Of a stretch of DNA of 64,000 bases, positions 1 to 11,100 are shown piece after piece; positions within the stretch are counted from its first letter, which is position 1; every line of letters starts with the position of its first letter. The position numbers and the translations under genes were made by a program. The notes below the pieces were generated by a model, which searched no databases, had not been told where the DNA came from, and worked only from the letters and a program-made list of their open reading frames with translations. Source of the DNA: Saposhnikovia divaricata (lineage: Eukaryota; Streptophyta; Magnoliopsida; Apiales; Apiaceae); contig CM071600.1 in NCBI GenBank assembly GCA_036435485.1, positions 47,861,546 through 47,925,545 of the forward strand, written 5' to 3'.

Positions 1-560
1 TAAATATCTAATATTATTAGATATTTATAAATATAATTTTCTAATTAAATAAAATATTTATTAATATAAATAATTCCTTAAATCCTAAGTTACGGTCTAT
101 TGAGGATTTGAAACCGGACTCCTTTTGCTAAACAAAAAATATATCAATTTCAACCGGGGTTTTCTCTTTAAGAATATATCACTTTCCATCTTTTTGTGAT
201 AATTCTATTTTCTCATTGCTCGTCTAGGCGCAAATTACGGTCTCTTGAGGATCTGAAACCAGACTCTTTTTTGCTTGGAAAAAAATATATCAATTCCAAC
301 CGGGATTTTCTCTTTAAGAATATATCACTAAGAATTTCTTTATGATAATTCTTTTTCCTCATAGCCCGTCCACTTGATAAAATTGAGATAGAAATCCACC
401 GTTTTTAGCCTTTTATCGCCACAATACCTCAAGTTGCGAGTTCTGCACAACAAAAACTTAATTAACAAAAATGAATTAAAAGACAGAACATACTTAAGGA
501 AAAAACAACCAATCTAGGTCCAATTAGCGGAAAATAAGTGGATATAAAATCCACTTATCA
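1..560 (-). mobile_element. Partial LTR of a minus-strand Ty3/gypsy element, cut by the window edge
   Basis: Read on the minus strand, a purine tract ending TTTGGGGGTG (561-570) is followed at 560 by TGATAAGTGG. That is the usual junction of a polypurine tract and the first bases of a 3' LTR. The LTR runs leftwards out of the window, so its other end and length are unknown. The TGATAAGTG start resembles the LTR start of the Athila-like element at 34651. It contains a two-copy tandem repeat. Assignment to gypsy rests on the tract and the phrase just upstream of it, not on a coding domain. Confidence 0.5.
88..370. repeat. Two-copy tandem repeat, period about 145 bp
   Basis: The phrase around TTACGGTCT at 90 recurs around 235, followed in both copies by matching blocks (GAGGAT.TGAAACC, ATATATCAATT.CAACCGG, TTCTCTTTAAGAATATATCA, GATAATTCT). 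The copies have diverged by scattered substitutions and small indels. It lies inside the partial LTR and is probably part of it. Confidence 0.7.
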
Positions 561-1000
561 CACCCCCAAACTTAAACTGATGCTTGTCCTCAAGCGAAAA
601 CAGACTCGACTACCTCTAATGCATGAATGCAACTGATTAAAGGATCCCATAAGCAAAGCAATAACCAATTTAGTAGAGTGTCTCAGAGAATGTGATAACT
701 CCAAATAGAGATCGACTAAATATCAGCATATTAACATTTACAAGTACAGAAACGTGCGTGTGTGCAATGCTCATCAGAAATACTCTTAGCACTAGATCAA
801 AACCATACATATTCTTCGCCAAGACAATCACAAGTTTATATATAATTTTCAGTAATATCTTATTACTTAGTAAATTGCCAACTAAAACTAACTACAACAA
901 ATTGTTAAACTAGCTGAGCGATGTTTCTTGAGCCAAAGATTAACAAGATGGAAATGGTGCAGTGCACTTATAAATGTTAATACATAAGTATAATATATAT
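561..1000 (-). mobile_element. Polypurine tract and decayed 3' internal region of the minus-strand gypsy element
   Basis: On the minus strand the sequence contains the phrase GAGGACAAGCATCAG and then AGTTTGGGGGTG, which is common just before the 3' LTR of Athila/Tat-type plant elements. No coding domain could be recognised in the following 400 bases. The right limit is not defined; the only firm boundary is the tract against the LTR at 560/561. Confidence 0.45.
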
Positions 1001-1013
1001 ATAATGACACTAA

Positions 1014-1308
1014 GTGCTTGTTTGGTTAACAATAGGAAGTTAATTCCTATGTAAGTTTAAATTACTATGGAAATTATAATACCCAGTAAGTTCAATTTTG
1101 TGTTTGGTTATTAAAATGAGTTTTAACTTCCTAAGGAAGTGCAAGTTACCAAGGGGTACCAAGGTAAGTAACTTCCCATGATTTATGGGTATTTGAAGTT
1201 CCAGGGAACTTAAACTTCCCTTTTAAATGCTAACCAAACAACTTTATACAATGCAACTTCCTAGGTATTTTAACTTCCTGGATATCTACATGTCAACCAA
1301 ACAAGCAC
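1014..1308. mobile_element. Tourist-like (PIF/Harbinger) MITE
   Basis: A 295-bp element flanked by TAA at 1011-1013 and 1309-1311. Its ends are inverted copies of GTGCTTGTTTGGTTAAC, with one mismatch at the right end. Inside are further inverted TTTGGTTA / TAACCAAA and CTTCCTAGG-type motifs, so much of the element folds back. A 3-bp TAA target duplication, short length and no coding capacity are the marks of Tourist-like MITEs mobilised by PIF/Harbinger transposases. Confidence 0.82.
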
Positions 1309-1587
1309 TAAGATTTAAATGATGTTTCTATTGAAAAGAATTATCATATTCTTGTTTTTATTTATTTTAAGGAAGTATCGGGATCTTAGCACTGCTTATG
1401 TTTATGTATGCTATAAAAACAATATCAAGCACCCTAACCACATTATTTATATATGCAAGTCAAACTGATCAGGTAAAAAGTTATTGTAGCAAGATTCGAG
1501 TAAACCTAATAATATATGGACTGGATTGATAAATGGACACTGGGCTAGACTAACGAACTTATAGGTATATATTTATTAATTAACCAA

Positions 1588-1749
1588 AATTCTAAACCGG
1601 TTAGGTTGGGTTAAGTTAGAAAAATCGAAACCCATACCCAACCCATTAATACCTTTTAACTCAACTTTACTTCGGTTTGAAATTAATCATATTGGATCGG
1701 CCAAATATAGGATCGGTTTGGTCGGTTTCGCCAACCCGTGTACACCCTT
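1588..1749. mobile_element. Possible end of a non-autonomous hAT-like element
   Basis: The block ends GGGTGTACAC when read on the minus strand and is built from repeated TCGGTTTGG/ACCGGTT-type words, a composition typical of the ends of non-autonomous hAT elements. No matching left terminus or 8-bp duplication was found. The rest of 1312-2422 is AT-rich sequence in which I see no gene. Confidence 0.3.
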
Positions 1750-2422
1750 ACGCAAAGTTTCCTCCCATGATAAGCGTTACTATCCTTTGATCTTCAACCC
1801 ATCATATTATTTTGGTGTGATTTCTACATCAAAATAATATAAAAATTACACTATTTTTAAATTCAATTCCAATCCACTTACACTAAAATACAAAAATAAG
1901 TACAAAATACAAAAGTAAGTACAAAAGTAATATAGTAATGGAATACAAATGAAACAAATTTGTTTTACATAAGTAATATCAGGACAATGTTATAATATAT
2001 AAAAAGTTTAAAAATTTGGAGTGACATCGAATTTGGTATAATTTTTGGTATGATGCCGAAATAATATAAATTTTAAAATTAGGTTGGAGAAAAATTTACA
2101 TCAAAAATCAAAATAATGTGAAAATATAATTTTAAAGTTGAGTAGGAGATATCTTATACTGTCCCAAACATTGCGACAGTTCCGTGCTAGTGACAGTTAA
2201 CCATTTGAAGGGGCTACTACTTGTTACTGGATCAGTCGCAAGTGGAAATTTCTAGAACTGCTAAAGGGTTTGGATCAAGATTTGGACACTTTTATTTACT
2301 ATATATGCATATATTTTTGTCTTGTAGGCAAATCATCAACACAAACTAAACCAAACATCATATAAATAATGCTTAATTATCATCCTTATCCTGTACAATT
2401 TGTCCGCCCGAAACGGGACAAC

Positions 2423-3029
2423 TAGGGATTTTCGCGGTGCGGGCGGTGCGGTTTTTTCCTCAAACCGCAAATTAAACCGTGCATGCGATTTGAACAAATT
2501 TCCAAGCCGCGACCGCGGTGCGATTTTTGCCATATAAAAATTAATTTTATTAATTATTATATAAAATAAATATTTTTTTTTGATAATGTGAATTAAATTC
2601 CCACTTATTTGATTTGCCTCACTCATCTTTATGTAATTTGTATCTATATATCATTTTGTTATTTTATTTTGAAGTTGGTAACTTAAACTCTTAGAACCTA
2701 CTAACATAATACCTTGAACATCAAAGCATATCTTGAGGATCTAATGTACATTGTTTGTTCATCCATTTAATCTTAAGCCAATCATATCAGTTTATAATTA
2801 AAAATAAAAACATGCAGGTAATCTATAATACTAAATTTGTAATAATAAAGCTAGATTTTTGTATAAAATGAAAGTCAATAAAGGATGAATTAATATATAT
2901 AATGTAATAAATACTTCACTGTGAGGTATTAACCTAATTAACTTTTTAGTATTATTAATAAGTTTGGACTGAACATGTTAATTTAAATGGACTGATCGCT
3001 GATAGATTTATAAAATATATAAAATACAT

Positions 3030-3061
<32 letters not shown>

Positions 3062-3273
3062 TAATTTATTAAATATTGCGGTGCGGTGTGGTGCGGTGCG
3101 GTGCGATTCGAACCGCGTGACTGAAATTCGAAATCGCAACCCGCACCGCACCGCGCGGTTTGTCAAAATTTTAAACCACAATCGCATCACGAAAAATAAA
3201 AACCACGCTTCGCGGTGCGATGTGGTGCAATGCGGGCGGTTTTTGTGATTTGTGCGGTTTGATGAACACCCTA
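2423..3273. mobile_element. hAT-like non-autonomous element with GC-rich arms
   Basis: It begins TAGGGATTTTCGCGGTGC and ends GATGAACACCCTA, so the termini read TAGGG inward from both sides. Two GC-rich arms, each made of repeated GCGGTGCGG and AAACCGC words in inverted orientation (2423-2535 and about 3075-3273), enclose an AT-rich centre with an (AT)n run at 3031-3056. No clean 8-bp duplication is visible, so the limits are provisional. The short ORFs across it are translations of the repeats and not genes. Confidence 0.5.
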
Positions 3274-3922
3274 CCTCTCAAGCTACCACTTTTTGATCTG
3301 TAATACGCAGTCTCCAGTTTCATTCAACAAACTTGTTGAGCACCTAACTTATTAGTTATTAGGTGAGTCATAACATTGCATACAGTAGAAGCCAATCCCA
3401 TGCTTGTAAAATTAAGATAAAAAAATAATATCAAATAGAAAAGTCTATGGATGTAATTAATCTAAATTACAAAATGGAATTTAGGATCTTATTGACATTT
3501 TGGATGAGATTATGTCAAACTCGTTGTACTTGTATATTGGTAACTAAACACAAATTATGTTTACTGTTCTTTTTTATATAGGATACAAATGAGTGACTTG
3601 GGTGATCCTTAGTCTATGCTCACTCACGCATAATTAACTGATTAACCCTAAACTTCTGCAGAATTGCTCCCCTATTAATTGTTTAAAATATTCTCTGTTA
3701 CCCAAGATTTAAAAACTGCGCTTGGTATATTTTTTAAGAAAAACGATTTTTTCAAAAAAAAAAAAACAATTGTTATGCCATATTTTGGCATATCCAATAA
3801 TCTCCCAAATTTCTAATATTTATTAATTATTAATTCAGATTAATAATTATTGCTTAACCGTTAAGTTTTATCCTCTCCCTGAAACGAGAAAAGAATCAAT
3901 CTCAATTAATCAATAACCGAAA
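3274..3922. other. AT-rich intergenic sequence, nothing recognised
   Basis: Low-complexity, AT-rich DNA between two repeats. I found no coding segment, transposon terminus or RNA gene. Confidence 0.5.
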
Positions 3923-4095
3923 ATATCTCTAAACGATATTATTCAAGCCAGGAAAATATCACAACGTCAAGATTAAATAAGATAAAATCAGTAATTGCCC
4001 ACATTAACGATGTATCTCGAAACGATATTATTCAAGTCAGGAAGATATCACAACGTCAAAATTAAATCAAATTAAATCAATACAGTAATTGCCCA
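3923..4095. repeat. Two-copy tandem repeat, about 85-90 bp unit
   Basis: Copies at about 3923-4000 and 4012-4095 share ACGATATTATTCAAG, CAGGAA.ATATCACAACGTCAA and CAGTAATTGCCCA in the same order. The second copy is longer through a short internal duplication of AAATCAAATT-type sequence. Confidence 0.75.
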
Positions 4096-4420
4096 GAAGT
4101 TTATCCCTAAAGTCTCTCAGAGACAGACACAATTGCACAGAACTGCGTAGGCTTGATCCTATATAAACATAGATACGCAGACATCTTGGCATATGAGATC
4201 CGATGCACGATACAATCGAGACACCTGCCGAGTCCAGCCCCTCTCTTTTTTACAAACCATGATCCTCTAAAAACAGTCATATTCATACGCAATCGATATT
4301 ATTCCAGCACCCCTCCGATTTCGTGTTGTTACGAAATTACTCCAACAACAACACAATAATTCATATGTGGGAAAAAGACAGAAAAAACTACTCACATTTC
4401 AATAATATACATAATGTAGC

Positions 4421-5081
4421 TAGAGCTGCACAAAGGTCTAAAACCGGACCAGATCGGACCGATCCGGACCAGATCGAAAACCAAAATTTTCCAATTATTT
4501 GGATCGAGGACCGGACATGTTATAATCAATTAGGATCAGACCGGACCCGACCGAAAAATTTCGAACCGGAACCGGACCAGTATGGACCGGTTAGTTAATT
4601 TCTACATTAAAAAAATTTATAATTTAAGATTTTTTTTAAGTTTAAATACATAAAATAAGTAATATTATTTTATAAGTTAATATAAGTTTAAAAATGAAGT
4701 CCATTTTTGTGAAGTAATCGTAATTTTTAAAAATGTGAGTGTCAAGTATTTATCGTATACAGTATGAGATTTAAACATTTAGATTGTAACGCTGATCGAT
4801 ACTATTTAATCAATTTTCTACTAATTTGACTTGTAAAATTATGATGTATTTAAATATTTAATCTTTATATTATATATTTTAAGAAGTAAAGTAATATAAA
4901 AGTAACTATACATAAAATTCGGTCTGGTTCGGGTTTTTTCAGGATTTGGACCTAACTGAACCTAACCAAAGATCGGATTTTTTATTTTGAGGACCGAATA
5001 CCGGACCGTCTATACACGATCCAGTCCGGGTCCCAGTCCGATGTAATTTACCGGTTCAGATCGGAATATTATGCATCTCTA
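4421..5081. mobile_element. hAT-type non-autonomous transposon with perfect 8-bp target duplication
   Basis: The 661-bp element is flanked by AATGTAGC at 4413-4420 and 5082-5089, the 8-bp duplication expected of hAT elements. Termini are inverted: TAGAGCTGCACAA on the left against TAGAGATGCATAA read inward from the right. Both arms carry repeated GGACCGGAC/GATCGGACC words and the centre is AT-rich. No transposase remains. An apparent ORF over 4323-4598 is translation of the left arm. Confidence 0.87.
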
Positions 5082-5100
5082 AATGTAGCACATGTATATA

Positions 5101-5838
5101 GTTTGATTCAAATGAGAATCACTATCTAAAAGAGAACCGGAGAACCATTGGATCCTACTGTAGAACCTATTTTGTTTCGTAATAAAAATATAGTGTCCTT
5201 CTATTGAATTTCAAAGTTATGCACATGAAATTAAAATTTCTACAATTGAACTTGCTTCTTCTAAAAAGTTCTATAACTGAACTTACTTACCATTGAGTTC
5301 TACTGTAAATCTATTTTGTTTCGTATTAAAAATATAGTGTTCTGCTACTGAATTTTAGAATTATTCACATGAAATTAAAAGTTCTACAATTGAACTTGCT
5401 ATTTCTACAAATGAACTTAATTTTCTAACAAATATTCTGCCGCTGAACTTAAAAGCCTGAATTTAAAATTATGCACATGAAATTATAATTTCTACAAATG
5501 AACTTGCTTCTTCTACAAAGTTCTACAACTGAACTTATATAGTTACCATTGAGTTTTAGTTCAGAATCTATATTGGTTCGTACTAAAAATATAGTGTTGA
5601 GCTAGTGAACTTCAAAGTCTTGCACATGACATTAAAAATTATACAACCGAACTTGCTTTTTCTACAAAATTCTACGACTAAACTAACTTTTTTCAACAAA
5701 TATTCTGTTGCTGAACTTAAAAGTTATGCATCTGAATTGTGAAGTCAAACATATGAATTCTAAAGTCCCGCTACTGAACTTATTAGAATTCTCAGGTTCT
5801 CAGTTTAGTGTGGTGGGTTCTCCATAGAGCGTGATCCC
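5101..5838. mobile_element. Mutator-like non-autonomous element with internal tandem repeats
   Basis: The direct repeat CATGTATATA at 5091-5100 and 5838-5847 is consistent with the 9-bp duplication of Mutator-like elements. The termini are only weakly inverted: GAATCACTATCT..AGAGAACC against GGATCACGCTCTATGGAGAACC. Inside are three degenerate copies of a unit of roughly 150-200 bp containing TTTTGTTTCGTA, AAAATATAGTGTT, TGCACATGAAATTA and TCTACAA.TGAACTTGCTT. It lies directly between the hAT element and the SWEET gene, 289 bp upstream of the start codon. Confidence 0.6.
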
Positions 5839-6048
5839 ATGTATATAATATTATATTTATAGTATATTATAATAAGCATAGCTTATCGAATACACATGAA
5901 TCATGCCACCGCAGAAAGACAAGCATTGCACTTGTAATAATATTAATAAATTTTATAATATTCTATTGCAAAATTGAAGTTCATCTGCACAACAGCACAA
6001 GAACTTGATAACTTCGTCCTTTCTTTCATATTTTTCGTGCTCATTGTA

Positions 6049-6057
6049 TTTATAAAG
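6049..6057 (+). promoter_or_regulatory. Possible TATA box of the SWEET gene
   Basis: TTTATAAAG lies about 70 bases before the start codon at 6127. It is the best TATA-like word in the short interval between the upstream transposon (ending 5838) and the gene. The transcription start is not shown by the sequence. Confidence 0.35.
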
Positions 6058-6126
6058 AAAGAAATATTTTGATTACGGTGATGAGTGAATAAGATTTGAA
6101 GTACAAGAGGGCTGGAAAGAAAGACA

Positions 6127-7606
6127 ATGGCTTCAAATGGACTCTTTTCTACTTATTCTCTTTGCAGTGATGCAGCTGGAGTTGCAGGTAATGTATATTT
6201 TTAAATACCTTTTTCTTGATTTATATGTCAGTTGCTTGCTATGAATTTACGGTTGAACGTAGGTGTTTCTTGATTTGGTTTCAAAGTTTAGGAAATAAGG
6301 TAATGAGATATTGAGGTGTGTGAGTGTCATTTGTGCTTTGAGTAATCAAGTCATGAGCGGGTCTCCAACTCTGCTTGGGCAGGGCGAGCCAAGTTTTCTT
6401 TATTTCTTTTTGAAGTGCATGGTCCTTCGTAATGGTATTAGTAGGATCAATGGATTTCTTGGGCACGGCAGAGGCCACCTCCGGTTATATTGTTGGACCG
6501 CGTTGATTCGGGATGGCCAAAACCAAATGGACTCTTTTAAATTGTCAATTGACTCGAGTCTTTAAAAATGTTTTTTGTTGCAATTTCTTGTCAAGACTTA
6601 AGGTTGTGTTTGGTTGGGAAGAATGGAATGGAATGGAATGGAATGAAATGAATAGAAATTAAAGGAATACAATGAACATGAGAGGTAAGATTAAAAAAAA
6701 TGAGTGGGTGCAAATTTTGTATGATAGGATTTGGGAAGAAAATAGGTTGGAGGGAGAATGGATCATTCCTTTTCATGGTGTGTTTAAACTTTAGCTTAGG
6801 TGGTTAGGAATGAAATGATGTAAGGAATGAAATTTTTAAACATTTAACTATATTCTTATTCAAATTCCATTCCATTCCATCCAATTTGATTCACCCCAAC
6901 CAAACACAACATAAGTGTAGATGTATAAGCATCCCTGAATAGTTTCAAAAACTAGGCTCCAGTTTGGTTTCATGAATTGCCTATCTAAGTTTCCTGAACT
7001 CAGTCATTGGACTTGTTGAAGGAAATGATATGAGAAAAATGAATACCTGACAGATATCAGGTAAGTTTTTTCTTCTACTCTTTTGTTAGAAGATATCAGG
7101 GAAGTTTAATCATAAAAACACAAAAATATTCATTTCCATGAGTATCCCTAGTTTCCATCTCTAACTAGACTGATTCCAGAATTCTTCAAAAATTTGAAAT
7201 ACTAAAGATTTCTCTTTTGCTTGTCCCAGGAAACATCTTTGCAATTGTGCTATTTGTATCACCAATGTAAGTTCTAAGTACTATTTTCTTCCACAACTCT
7301 AGCCAACGTGAAATTGTATATGCAACCTTCGTATGCTCATATTTTTTTTGTCTTTCCTAATTCATATATTTGATCATTTACCATTTCAGACCTACATTTA
7401 GAAGAATTATCGGAAATCGTTCGACAGAGCAGTTCTCAGGGCTGCCTTACATATATTCCCTCTTAAATTGTTTAATTTGCCTATGGTATGGCTTGCCTGT
7501 TGTAACTCCGGGAATTATACTGGTTGCCACAGTCAATTCAATTGGGGCGATTTTCCAGTTAGTGTACATTGTCATCTTCATTACATGTGCAGATAAAGCT
7601 CGAAAG
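6127..7606 (+). CDS. SWEET2: SWEET2-type sugar transporter, exons 1-3 (5' half)
   Basis: Exons 6127-6187, 7230-7266 and 7390-7606 encode residues 1-105, with GT/AG at every junction and a consistent frame. The product is a small membrane sugar carrier; members of the SWEET2 clade sit on the tonoplast and move glucose (family knowledge). Visible marks are the first MtN3/saliva repeat (about residues 17-100), the SPIPTF motif after the first helix, and STEQFSGLPYIYSLLNC followed by LWYG. Exon 1 has the family's usual short N-terminus, so the ATG at 6127 is the natural start. The tail of exon 3 reads KARK and continues in frame into exon 4 some 12.5 kb downstream, because a gypsy element occupies intron 3. 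SWEET2 rather than another clade is judged from overall sequence resemblance. Confidence 0.93.
6602..6911. mobile_element. Tourist-like MITE in SWEET intron 1
   Basis: A 310-bp element flanked by TAA (6599-6601 and 6912-6914), with termini GGTTGTGTTTGGTTGGG and its inverse (first base mismatched). The subterminal zones carry tandem GGAAT pentamers on the left and ATTCC pentamers on the right, so the ends can pair. It has no coding capacity. It lies within the 1042-bp first intron; the rest of that intron holds nothing I recognise. Confidence 0.78.
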
Positions 7607-7611
7607 GTATC

Positions 7612-8067
7612 TGATGGACAAAATAGCTTCGGCCCTACGGCTTAAGCCGAAGCCAAGAGAACGACACCCCAGGCCAGCTACAACCGTAGCGCCCCTACGG
7701 CGCTACGGTTTAAGGTCGACCATATGGGCGTAGATCCCAAGGGCGAGTCCTCAGACATGTGTCCTACCTTTATCCACCTGTCCCGACGCATAACCCCTTA
7801 GCTCCGCCCCGTCATCTACTCTACCCCTACCAAACGAACAGCTGGCCTGACAGCTCCAACTCATTGGCTATCCTACTACCATGAGATCAACGGCGGGAAC
7901 ATAACGGACGAAGGGAAAGGAGACACGTGGCCGATAAAGGGGCTATATATAGAAAGGAAAGACCAACGGAAAGAGGGTTGGAAAATAAGACCCACACACA
8001 TACACACCACCATCTAAATCTTCTGATGATCGCTACGGATCAGAGTTAGGATATCTGTAGTCCATCA
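7612..8067 (+). repeat. 5' LTR of the Tat-type element
   Basis: 456 bp, TGATGGACAA to GTAGTCCATCA, so the ends form an inverted TGATGGAC. By eye every base matches the 3' LTR. It opens with two GC-rich hairpins: GCTTCGGC (7626-7633) pairing with 7646-7653, and a 12-bp arm pair 7682-7693/7699-7710. A G-box and TATA box lie near the 3' third. Confidence 0.97.
7924..7951 (+). promoter_or_regulatory. LTR promoter: G-box CACGTG and TATA box
   Basis: CACGTG (7924-7929) lies 15 bases upstream of CTATATATAG (7943-7952). The G-box is the core bound by plant bZIP and bHLH factors in light, ABA and stress responses (general knowledge). The same pair recurs in the 3' LTR (about 19713-19741), where it points into the 3' half of the SWEET gene. 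Confidence 0.65.
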
Positions 8068-8069
8068 TT

Positions 8070-8087
8070 TGGCGCCGCTGCCGGGGA
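8070..8087 (+). other. Primer-binding site of the Tat-type element
   Basis: TGGCGCCGCTGCCGGGGA begins two bases after the LTR. It is complementary to a tRNA 3' end (CCA); from memory the best fit is tRNA-Asp, used by several plant Ty3/gypsy lineages. The tRNA identity should be treated as provisional. Confidence 0.8.
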
Positions 8088-8154
8088 TCAAAAGTGCTTA
8101 TCCCTTCAACCCACAACGACCCGAAACTAAGACTTAAAACGCAGATTTGGATAC

Positions 8155-11100
8155 GTGCTAGTATCTACCACCAGAAAGATGAGTCGAGAATCCAGTACTC
8201 GGAGAAGCTCTTCTCATTCAGCATCACATTCACCCCCTCGTTCACCCATACACAGCCAGTTCTCGCATCTGAGAGCACAGCAGAGATATATGCAAGAACA
8301 AATGGATCGATTGACAGCCCAGATGGCAGGGAATTATCATGAAGCACATCATCAGCCCTACTATCCAGATGAAAGGCAGGGCTCCTTCGCTACCCAGTTC
8401 CCTGAGTATTATCATTCGGAGCGTTCTTTCTCCTCATCACGCGACGAAGAACGTCGCCCAAGCTCTAGCTCCAGCCGCTCACTCCGACAGCGTCCGGAGA
8501 GTTCATCCTCAGGGTCCCGAGGATCCGTATTCTCCCGGTTGTCCGGGCGAACAGAACCCCGTGCTAGGAGGTCTTATCGAGAGAGAAGCCCCGGTGCGGA
8601 AAGGCGCAGGAGGTCTAGATCAGGGGACCACCGCAGAAGAGTCCCTCCCATAATAATCCAACAGAACTCTGCGGCCCCACGTCAGGAAAGACAGGAGGAA
8701 TTAATGGCAAGGTTGGCCCGGTTGGAAGACTTGGCAGCCGGGCCCCTATTAAACATGAATGGGGGAAGGTCCCCGTTTTCGGAAATCTTAGAGGTGTCTC
8801 AGGTGGATCTGGGAGTCAAGATAACAGGGCTGGAGTCTTTCGATGGTACCACAGACCCCAATGACCATCTCAGCTATTATGAAAATTTAATGATCTGCCA
8901 CAGATATAATGATATAACAAAGTGTCGTTTGTTTATATCTACTCTCAAAGCCTACGCGAGGACATGGTTTTCGAGTTTACCCCCCAGAAGTATCAACTCG
9001 TGGGAGGAATTTAAGGTCGTGTTCTTGGCCAAGTTCCGAGTAAATATTCCTCACGCGGTGCACACCATTTCTCTAGAAAATGTAAAGCAAAATCCTGGGG
9101 AATCATTGCGAGATTATATACAGAAGTTCAAGACGGCCGCGTCTAAAGTCAGAGAACTTAAACCAGCCACCGCGGTGGATTCGTTTGTAAGAAATATGAA
9201 TTACGAAGAATGCAAGGATTGTTGTAAGGAGCTATGTAACAAAGAACCGGAAGACCTCTACGAGGCCTACAGTATCGCCACGGATTACATTGCTACAGAC
9301 GAAAGACTAAGGGCATACTATCCCAGTTCTCGAAATAGGGCATCCGGTTCAGAACCAAGGAATATGCAAGTGGATGGGATAGATGATTTTCGAGGGACAG
9401 GGAGAAAGAACTTCCCTACGGACCTAAGAGCCCCGCCTCGTCAGGCCAAAGAGGCTCCAACCTTCACCCCTCTCAACAGGAGTCCTTCAGCAATCTTGGA
9501 GTGCATCCGAAGTAGAGACTTTTTCCAGGAACCACCTCCGATGAGAACCCCAGCAGACAAGAGGGATAAAACCCGATTCTGCGCTTATCATGCGAGTGTG
9601 GGTCACCACACAGATGAATGCACTTCATTAAAGTATTTCTTAGAAAGACTCATCAAGAGAGACTTACTAAACGACTATGTACAGCCACGGCGGCAGAACG
9701 CCCCCCCACCAGAACCTCGTGGTAGAGGACAACCGGCCAGGCATGTCGTAGACATGATCATGGGAGGAGAAAATCCACCTCCACATAAGAGGGAAATCCT
9801 ACACTTGGATGCTCAGAAAGCGTTCCGATGGTCTGAATCGACAATCTCGTTCACAGACAAGGACTATCCAGAAGGAGATGAATGTCAGAGTGGCCCTCTC
9901 ACCGTCCAGTTGGACATAGCAGGTCAAGACGTAAAGAAAGTTCTAATAGACAATGGTTCTTCAGTGGATATCATCTTCCGGCACACTTTGAGAAGAATGA
10001 TATTGGATGGGCAGATTGAAAACCAGAGTGCTGAAGACACAAGGGGACCCCTCTACGGCTTCGGAAATAATGCTGTTCCGATACAAGGTACGATCGATCT
10101 ACCTACCACTTTTGGTACCTCCCCCCAAGAAGTAACTGCCCTTGTTAGGTACTATATAATCGATATTGCTTCTTCATATAATGTCATAATTGGGAGACCA
10201 ACCTTGTTCTACCTGGGAGCCATTATTTCCACTCCACACATGAAAGTAAAGTTTCCAACTCCCGAGGGCACGGGTGCTTTGAAGTCAGACGCTAAAGCAT
10301 CGTTACTATGCTATTCTGCCTCACTCAATCTGGCTCAAACCAATCCTCGTAAAAGGAAGATATCCGAATTTGAAAAAAGGGTCGACTCGGGAAGTGCCTC
10401 CAAGGCCCCCAAGTCCGAAAGAACGCAGGTTCTGTTCATCGAAAACTCTTATCAGCCCAATCCCAGAAACGAAGACCAACACCCAACCTCCCGTCTCCCG
10501 AAGGCAGTTCCGGGTGAGCCGACTGAACAAGTAGAATTGGTTGTTGGAGACCCTTTGAAATTACTGTCCGTGGGGCAAGGCCTCGAAGAACCCCTGAAAG
10601 GAAAGGTCATACAGTTGCTCCGAGAATATGCTGATGTGTTCGCATGGAAGCCGGAGGACATGCCGGGTCTAGATGAAACTATCTCTCTACACCGCTTGCA
10701 TCTAGACCCGAATAAAAAATCCGTCAAACAAAAAAGACGGAATTTTGCTCCCGAAAGGCAACAAGCTGTAGACGAAGAAATCAACAAGTTGTTAAAAGCA
10801 AACTTCATCTACGAAATCCAATTTCCCGAATGGATAGCCAATGTGGTCCTGGTGAAGAAACCCAACGGAAAGTGGAGGGTATGCATAGACTACACGGATC
10901 TAAACAGGGCTACACCGAAAGACTACTACCCCCTGCCCACCATAGACCATCTTATCGATGCTACGGCGGGATATGTCTTGTTCAGTTTTCTGGATGCATT
11001 CTCAGGCTATAATCAAATCAGCTTAGCTCCGGAAGACAGACCAAAAACTTCCTTCATTACCCATAGGGCTGTGTATGCTTATCGAGTACTCCCGATGGGA

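Noticed and set aside
4323..4598. 91-codon ORF rich in DRTDPDQ-like repeats
   Set aside because: It crosses the target duplication and left arm of the hAT element; the repeats are the GGACCGGA words read as codons.
7370..7645. A separate 91-codon gene over the third SWEET exon
   Set aside because: The first codons are intron and the last are LTR; only 7390-7606 is coding, as exon 3.
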